64,000 nucleotides of DNA. Origin: Theristus sp. LFF4_11. Taxonomy: Eukaryota > Nematoda > Chromadorea > Monhysterida > Xyalidae. Under the pieces are notes generated by a model, which did not search any database, had not been told where the DNA came from, and saw only the letters and a program-made list of their open reading frames with translations. A program made the position numbers and the translations under genes. This document shows positions 58,201-64,000 of this stretch, in pieces. Within the stretch, counting starts at the first letter, position 1. Each line of letters starts with the position of its first letter. The DNA is taken from positions 62,001 through 126,000 of the forward strand of contig JASANC010004694.1 in assembly GCA_030248135.1 (NCBI GenBank), written 5' to 3'.

Positions 58201-60449
58201 TCACAGTTTATATGAAAACAGCCACAACTGTGCAACACTTGTCACAAGCACGACCGCAGGAGCACGTTCGCAGCTGCCAGCCGTGTTTGCGGCGTGTTCT
58301 GTCCATTCGCCTGCCACAGTGGCTGCAGTGTCATGTTCATAATCCAGTGACAGTTTCGGCCGTTCGGTGTCTGTCCAGTGATGATGGTCGGTCAACAATG
58401 GAAATGCAGCCGAAAAATGACACGCACGCGCCAGTTTCACTGGAAGAATGCGGGCAGCCTGCTCAGTGGCGTTGCCGGTCTCAAACGCACGCATATCAAT
58501 CTGCTCAACTGACTGCAAACTGGACTCCGACGCAATGCTGGATGCTTTGCCACCGACAATCAGCAACGCATCGTACGACAGCAAAGTTAGCAGCACCGAA
58601 CCGTAGCGAGGCTCTTGCAGACGTAATTCTGCGCAGAAATGCCAAACTTGGTGCCGTTCGCAAGCAAATATAAGCATGGTATAGCACAATAGTGTGTGCG
58701 TGTTTGGGTGCGGCTTATACATTCACGGACTTCACAAAAAACAAATACCAGATTTAATAAACATAAAAACTCACCAGAAAAATCAACAGCTCTTTCGAGC
58801 TATACCAAAACATTGCATGCAGATTTTCTGCATACCGTATTACCCCCAATAAACCCCCATGGGGGATTAATACGTCAGCGACTTTTAGGGGTGGGGGTTT
58901 ATTGGTGGGGGGGGATTATTGGTGGGGGGGGGTTTATTTACAAAAAAAATTCTAGGGGGGGGGTTGTTGAAAAATGGCAAAAATACATTGCATGGTAGGC
59001 AAGAAAGTCGCAGAAACTTCTACTCTACATAGAAATTTCCTTTTATAACAGCCTTTTGTAATGAAATTACTATTAACCATTTGGGGCCTTTGGTAGCACA
59101 ATTTCATCATTTTCACTGCAACCAGCCACTGAATTCACTGGGTATGTGTTTCAAACAGGTCTTTATTATTTGTGGGGGGGGGATTATTCGGAAACTGGTC
59201 GGGGGTGGGGGTTTATTGGTGGGGGGGATTAATGGTGGGGGGGGGGGTTTAATGGGGGTAATACGGTAGTAGTTTGCTGTTTGCGTGTACCTTCCACAAG
59301 AATCCAGTCAGCGTTCAGTGAGCACAAGAATTCGCACGTGTCCAGTCTGCCGGTGTTGCCAAAGCCGCCGCAGAGCACGAGTTTGTCTTTGTGCACGGCC
59401 GCCGCCGGCGACACGCGCGCCACTCTGAGCGTCCACTGCTGCTGGTGCCAGTTGAGGCGTGGCCGGACGCTGTGCCTCGATGCACCGGCCATCGGCGATT
59501 CAAGCCAAAGGTCCGCTGAGACAACACGCGACGAGATGATACGCTCGTAGCTGCTGCCACCGATCAGGAGCATCCGACCGCTGCAAGTGGCAACGGCATC
59601 GAATGTTACAGAGAGAGCTGGTTGCTCGCAAACTTTAAAACATCAAAAAGCAGTTATTGTCTTAAAAATTCCATTCAAGATTTTCAGCATTATTCAGTGC
59701 GTCACTTACTGAAAGACAACAGCGGCGTGTTTGCACTGCGGTTGTGGCATCATGTCCACCAATAACTGCCAGGTGTGTGCACCAACATGGGCGTTTTGTG
59801 CCAATGGCAATGCCTCACAATTGACGAGAAAGCGTTCTGCAGCGTTGTAGCCGCCACACAGCACCAGCCACTCTTGTAGCACCACCGCGCTGTGACGTGC
59901 GCGAGGCACACGCATCCGGGCAGCCTCCATTGTGCTGCGTTGGTAGCGGTCGAACACTTGCACTTGGTCACTGAAACGGAAACAAACGAATACACGAGTC
60001 TGTGTCCCTAATGAGCTGCTCACTTTGTCCTGGGAACAGAGCGCGCCTTTATTGGAATTTAGAGCTCGTAAAAAGCGACCAGTCTAGTGGGACATACAAA
60101 TTGTAGACGAATGCAGTTTGTTGCAGCACACAGCAGAACGTCACCTTGCTCGCTCGAATTGATTGACGCCGCCCGAGAGCCACGCGCGGCTGCCATGCAC
60201 GGCGACGGCCATTGCGGCGCGTGGCCTCAGTCCGTGACGCCGTGCATTCAGCAGCCGACTGGTGCCCGCCTCCACGTTCAGCACTTGCATTCCACTGTTC
60301 CATGCTTCGGTGCCGTTCGCAAACTTGCGACCGCTGCAAAAGCCGCCGACAATCAAAAATTCAGGTGATGTGTCGCGCTCCGGTTTTATTGCAGATGTTT
60401 GTCGCCAAACATGAAGTAGCGATAAAAGTGCAATAGATGCTACGCTCAT
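58201..60449 (-). CDS. Secreted Kelch-repeat protein
   Basis: Predicted exons, 5' to 3': 60449-60145, 59970-59710, 59580-59291, 58613-58201 (TGA); 422 residues, with all phases agreeing. The start MSVASIALLSLLHVW looks like a signal peptide. Kelch-type blades are spaced through the protein, each with the hydrophobic-GG motif: FLIVGGF, AWLSGGV, LVLCGGY, MLLIGGS, LVLCGGF, LLIVGG, several followed by the usual R-H-A/S-V-V stretch (RARHSAVVL). It probably forms a beta-propeller used for protein binding. A signal peptide without BTB or BACK domains sets it apart from Kelch ubiquitin adaptors. The partner is unknown. The 3' end converges with the STRA6-like gene 24 bases away. The last intron is mostly a G-rich TIR element. 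Confidence 0.82.
58835..59266. mobile_element. G-rich TIR element, TA-flanked, in Kelch-gene intron
   Basis: CCGTATTACCCCCA (left) and TGGGGGTAATACGG (right) are exact inverted ends, each flanked by TA. The 432-base body carries many G runs of 5-13 bases in GGGGGATTATTGGTGGGG-like units near both ends. Confidence 0.88.
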
Positions 60450-61939
60450 ATCGACAATTTGGAGTTCATCAGCGCATATTTTCTTTTGTTTGTTTGTTTT
60501 TGTTATGTTGGTGGCAAAAACATATCAGCGGTATTTTGATGAGGCTTTTGTTCTTGTGGTGGCAAAAACATCACATCCAGAACTGCACTTGCAGCGTAAT
60601 TTATTATCGCCAGAGCTTTTTGCAACGAATACCACGCAAACGCGTCCGTTATTTCTTTATCAATCGCCCATCTAATCGTCCATCATAAATCAAGTCTTTG
60701 GCGGCTATTCATGTCGGTGAGCGTGTGCACGGATTAAAACGAAATGTGACAGTGAGCTTGGACACGACACGACACGATGAGAAAGAGTGGAACTAAAAAA
60801 TTCATGTGTTATATGTTTATACACGGTGTGGCTGTTGTATCAGAGACTAAATATGCACTGCGGTATACATGCACGGCACGGCACTTTGCAGCGCATGGAT
60901 CACTGAAACGCAGACGATGGTAGAAACGGTAGATGGCAGATGCCGCACAGAAGCCACGACGGCACGTCATAATCGCACGCGATTGCATAATGCTCATTGC
61001 TACATCACGAATATAATCGAATTGCAGTGATGGCCAACCCGTGCATGCTGTCACACACGGACCATGGTTAGCACACATGACAGTTTGATGTTCTCTCTAT
61101 TGAAACTTCACGAGTGAATAATCACGCGCATTTCATGCATTTATCACCGCTTTTTTGCATGCATCTGGGTGCACTTCAACGCACACAAAGGCAGAACATG
61201 CCTTTGGCACATCAAGGTTACATGTATGCAGTAACACACTCGAAAACAGACATTTTATCAGGCCAACAAACAAGACTGAGCAATGAAGGCTTCAAAACTG
61301 CGATAATTTTTTTGACGCATTTTCGACAGTAGCGTATCGCCCACCCACGTGACAAGAAAAAACCCGCTGATTTCCGCTAGCCACGAGTGAAAAACTAAAA
61401 TTGAGCATCATTGAGCACACAATGTGAATTGAGTGAATAACGCGAATGCTTGAATGAACCTGGGGACAGTGATGGCAAGAAACTGAATGAAGCTGAAATA
61501 ATGCAGTTATAAAAGTTCCAAAGAGCTGTTAGTAGCACGCAGACAGACGGCGTAATGCGTTTGCTGCAGCATGAACACGCATGCGCACTTTCAAGCTCGA
61601 TTGCTGATTGCGACAAGCTTTCACAAGTATAGCTGGTGTTCCTGCAGCCCATTACAAGCAGCTGCCTGTGGAAAGAAAAGAATATCACAATTGCCACTTG
61701 CCGGCAAGCACTCTGCATTGATTGAAAGCTTCAGAAATAGCTAGATGTTCATTGTACGGTCAGATTTGTGCTGCAAATATTGTGGCTCTAAAAACAACTA
61801 AACTTGTACGAGAACGCAAAACCGGACAAGAGAAATCATAGCAGAAGTCGAATGTTCTTGATAAAATCTCAGACGCTCAGGAGTAAACGTTGAAACGGCG
61901 CCACCAGAATGGCGCAAACATGCCACTGGCAGGGCAGGT
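60450..61939. other. Intergenic, no supported gene
   Basis: A cysteine-rich minus-strand frame at 61078-60809 has no signal peptide or splice support. Nothing else stands out. Confidence 0.5.
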
Positions 61940-63132
61940 CTAATCATCCGGTTCACTGCTGCGACAGGACGGCGGCGACACGGGACACTGCGCGTGTGAC
62001 TGTGGCTGGCTGGTGACTGCAATTGAGCTGGTCGCACTTGGACAGCCGGCCAGTGATGAGTGCAACGCGGTGACCGTGTTCTGGCACGCAAATGGCAGCA
62101 GCTCTTGCAGCAGCTTGTCAATGCGAGCCATGCCGAACAGAGTGGCCAGATGAATGTCGTCCAGTAGACCTTGCGATATTGCCTTTCAAATCAAAACGGC
62201 TCGTTTGTGATTTCCAAGCTAAATTATGAAGCAAGGTAAGTGACACTGAAAAGCAACCTGCAATGGTGGCAATATGAGCAGCAGATTCGCAAGACGCATG
62301 CACCTGGCCGTCTCATCGAGCTCTCTTGGATGGATGTACTGTTGCAGAGCGTTGAGAATGCCCTGGCGTGTTCGCAGCACAGTCTGACTGTCGCGCAGAT
62401 CTTGTGTGCCTGCAACATTCTGAACTGTTTCCAATCGAACCAAATTGTTATACGTCAGTTTTTGCTTTGTGGGCTGCGGACTGACACCGCGAGGGCTGGA
62501 CACTGTTTTTGCGGTTTCGCCCATAAAAAAAGTGATCCTAAAAAAACGCACATGGATTGAAGAAAATGATGCCCTTCAACGCGACGTATTCTTGCTCGGT
62601 GATTTCCATTTCATTCATCGGCACCACCAGCTCATCGAGCACCCGTTTCGTGACGTCACTGTAATTGGGATCGACGTGCAGTTATAAACTACAAAAAAAA
62701 AACAAAATCCTATCTTTTGCACTGCAGTATTTCAGCACCGACTTTACGTCATGCTGATTTCGCGCATTCCTCGTCAGCACGGTCTCGTTGGTCAAATAGA
62801 GCACACCCGGACGACCGACAGAGGACGAGCACTTGCGTTCAATGCGATACGAACGATACGCACAGCAGATGAGCAGGTGCTGCGCGGAATAGTTACGCAA
62901 CAGCACTATCTGCAAAATTGTTGGTCAATCTAAAAAATGATGTTCAATTCAGTTTCGAAAACAGTTGGTCGGTTTTGTTGCAAAGCTTGCTTCGTTTACT
63001 GACCTTATCGGGCATACTGAGCACCGTGAACGGGCGCAGCGTCTTTGCCCATTCGACCATCAGCAACAACTGCTGCAGCATGCTCTCTGTGATGTCCTCT
63101 GTTGACGCTAGTCGCCAGCCGCCAGCGATTGC
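61940..63132 (-). CDS. HNF4: HNF4-type nuclear receptor, ligand-binding domain (5' part not resolved)
   Basis: Exons, 5' to 3': 63132-63004, 62909-62743, 62658-62552, 62409-62258, 62182-61940 (TAG). HNF4 receptors are fatty-acid-binding transcription factors of digestive and metabolic tissue. The ligand-binding domain shows SMLQQLLLMVEWAKTL, PDKIVLLRNYSAQHLLICC, LDELVVPMNEMEITEQEYVA, GIIFFNP, LANLLLILPPLQ and helix 12 (AF-2) as LFGMARIDKLLQELL, which is close to HNF4. The tail is Ser/Pro-rich. The junction 62743/62658 was chosen because it preserves the exact helix spacing of HNF4. Upstream exons for the zinc-finger domain lie beyond 63133. A possible small exon containing RDRE sits near 63796-63766. 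The DNA-binding domain is not visible, presumably outside the window. Confidence 0.92.
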
Positions 63133-64000
63133 CTGTGAACGTCAACATGCAGTGATTCTGCGCACAACGCTGGTGAAAACTGAAATCCGTCAGCACGCTC
63201 GTGGCTGGCACAAGCGTGTGAATGAGGCCATTTTGGGTGTCCCCGTCCTGTGAGATTGTTGTGTGAAGTCCTAGTATGAATACATTGCACTCTGATACAC
63301 CACAGTCACACATAGGGTTAGGGGAAAAAAAAATCCGGATTTTTTTTTTAAATTAAAAAAAAAATTAAAAAAAAATTTTTTTTTACAAGTTAGGTTTGTT
63401 CGAAGCGTCTCGTCGAGCTGAGTTCATCTAGACTATTTTCAGAACGATCCGGAAAACTATAAGAGCGAAAATCGTGTTTTATTGAAATTATGTCCATTTC
63501 ATAGAGGGAAAGTTGCATTTTCAACAGTAAAACAGGACAATTTTCGACGTGTACTTGAATATTGAACCGTTCTTAGTTGTTCCTCTTTAGAAAATTACCA
63601 AAATTTGACTGTGTTCAAAAATTCCTGTTTGCTGTAGCTAAGTCGGCAACCCCTGTCGACCCGGTCGCCCCCCCCCCAAGACACTTACTTTCAGGTTCAA
63701 CCAGCTATGCTATCTGCCACATGGCGAGAGCCCACTCTTCAAATCATCGTATCGAAAACACGTACCATGATTTCGCGATCACGTTGCGGGCAACTGACAG
63801 ACGCAAGTTTAACACGTTAGTTTAGCTCAGCACGCAAGTTTTAACATGTGGCCATGTTATCGGGTATCTGAAAAACGGTCGTGTGATGTGGTATTAACCA
63901 ACATCCCCGCTCCAATTGTTTAACAATATATCGCACAACTCCATTGTAGACCTATAACGTACGCCAATCAACAAGATATCATGTTCATCTCATGGCCTAC
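63133..64000. other. Probable HNF4 intron and 5' flank; repeat copy
   Basis: It contains an A/T homopolymer stretch (63330-63383), a dispersed repeat copy at 63385-63520 and a C run at 63669-63677. No confident coding exon. Confidence 0.5.
63385..63520 (+). repeat. Dispersed repeat, copy 2 (HNF4 intron)
   Basis: CAAGTTAGGTTTGTTCGAAG, GCGTCTCGTCGAGCTGAGTT and TATGTCCATTTCAT-like blocks match 51298-51450 in CABIN1. Confidence 0.7.

Noticed and set aside
60809..61078. Cysteine-rich minus-strand frame
   Set aside because: No signal peptide, splice sites or recognisable spacing; not enough to call.

Overview
The window is nuclear DNA from an animal (metazoan). Every confident gene is split into short exons joined by GT-AG introns, mostly 60-110 bases long, and the products are animal proteins: a TRPA1 channel, the ciliary protein IFT88, the HIRA-complex subunit CABIN1, an HNF4-type nuclear receptor, a STRA6-type retinol transporter, ornithine decarboxylase, a B4GAT1-type glucuronyltransferase and a CTDSPL2 phosphatase. 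IFT88 implies an organism with cilia. I cannot assign a phylum. Exon structures were worked out by hand from reading frame, splice motifs and conserved protein blocks. For most genes the exon lengths sum to a whole number of codons, which is an internal check.

Layout. 1.1-4.8 kb: CTDSPL2 (+). 7.0-8.8 kb: B4GAT1-like (-). 10.2-14.4 kb: secreted S28 serine peptidase (+), with one intron made largely of satellite repeats. 15.5-21.9 kb: TRPA1 (+), convergent with IFT88 (-) at 22.1-27.0 kb. 27-31 kb: repeats (two TA-flanked TIR elements, a LINE tail, a Helitron-like copy, homopolymer-rich sequence). 31.2-33.1 kb: small one-pass membrane protein (+). 35.0-37.8 kb: ODC (-), followed by part of a small unknown gene (-). 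40.5-41.2 kb: secreted cysteine-rich protein (-). 42.2-52.3 kb: CABIN1 (-). 55.0-58.2 kb: STRA6-like (+), ending 24 bases from a secreted Kelch protein (-) at 58.2-60.4 kb. 61.9-63.1 kb: the C-terminal ligand-binding half of an HNF4 receptor (-), running towards the window edge.

The genes do not form an operon or a defence or metabolic cluster. They are unrelated housekeeping, signalling and sensory genes. I found no undescribed biological system. The more unusual content is in the mobile DNA and gene structure: a nonautonomous hAT family with perfect 8-bp target duplications, one copy of which expanded a 45-base CABIN1 intron; several TA-flanked palindromic elements; dispersed repeats inside introns; several introns that are multiples of three and lack stops; two probable GC-AG introns; and one apparent single-base frameshift inside an otherwise intact IFT88 gene.
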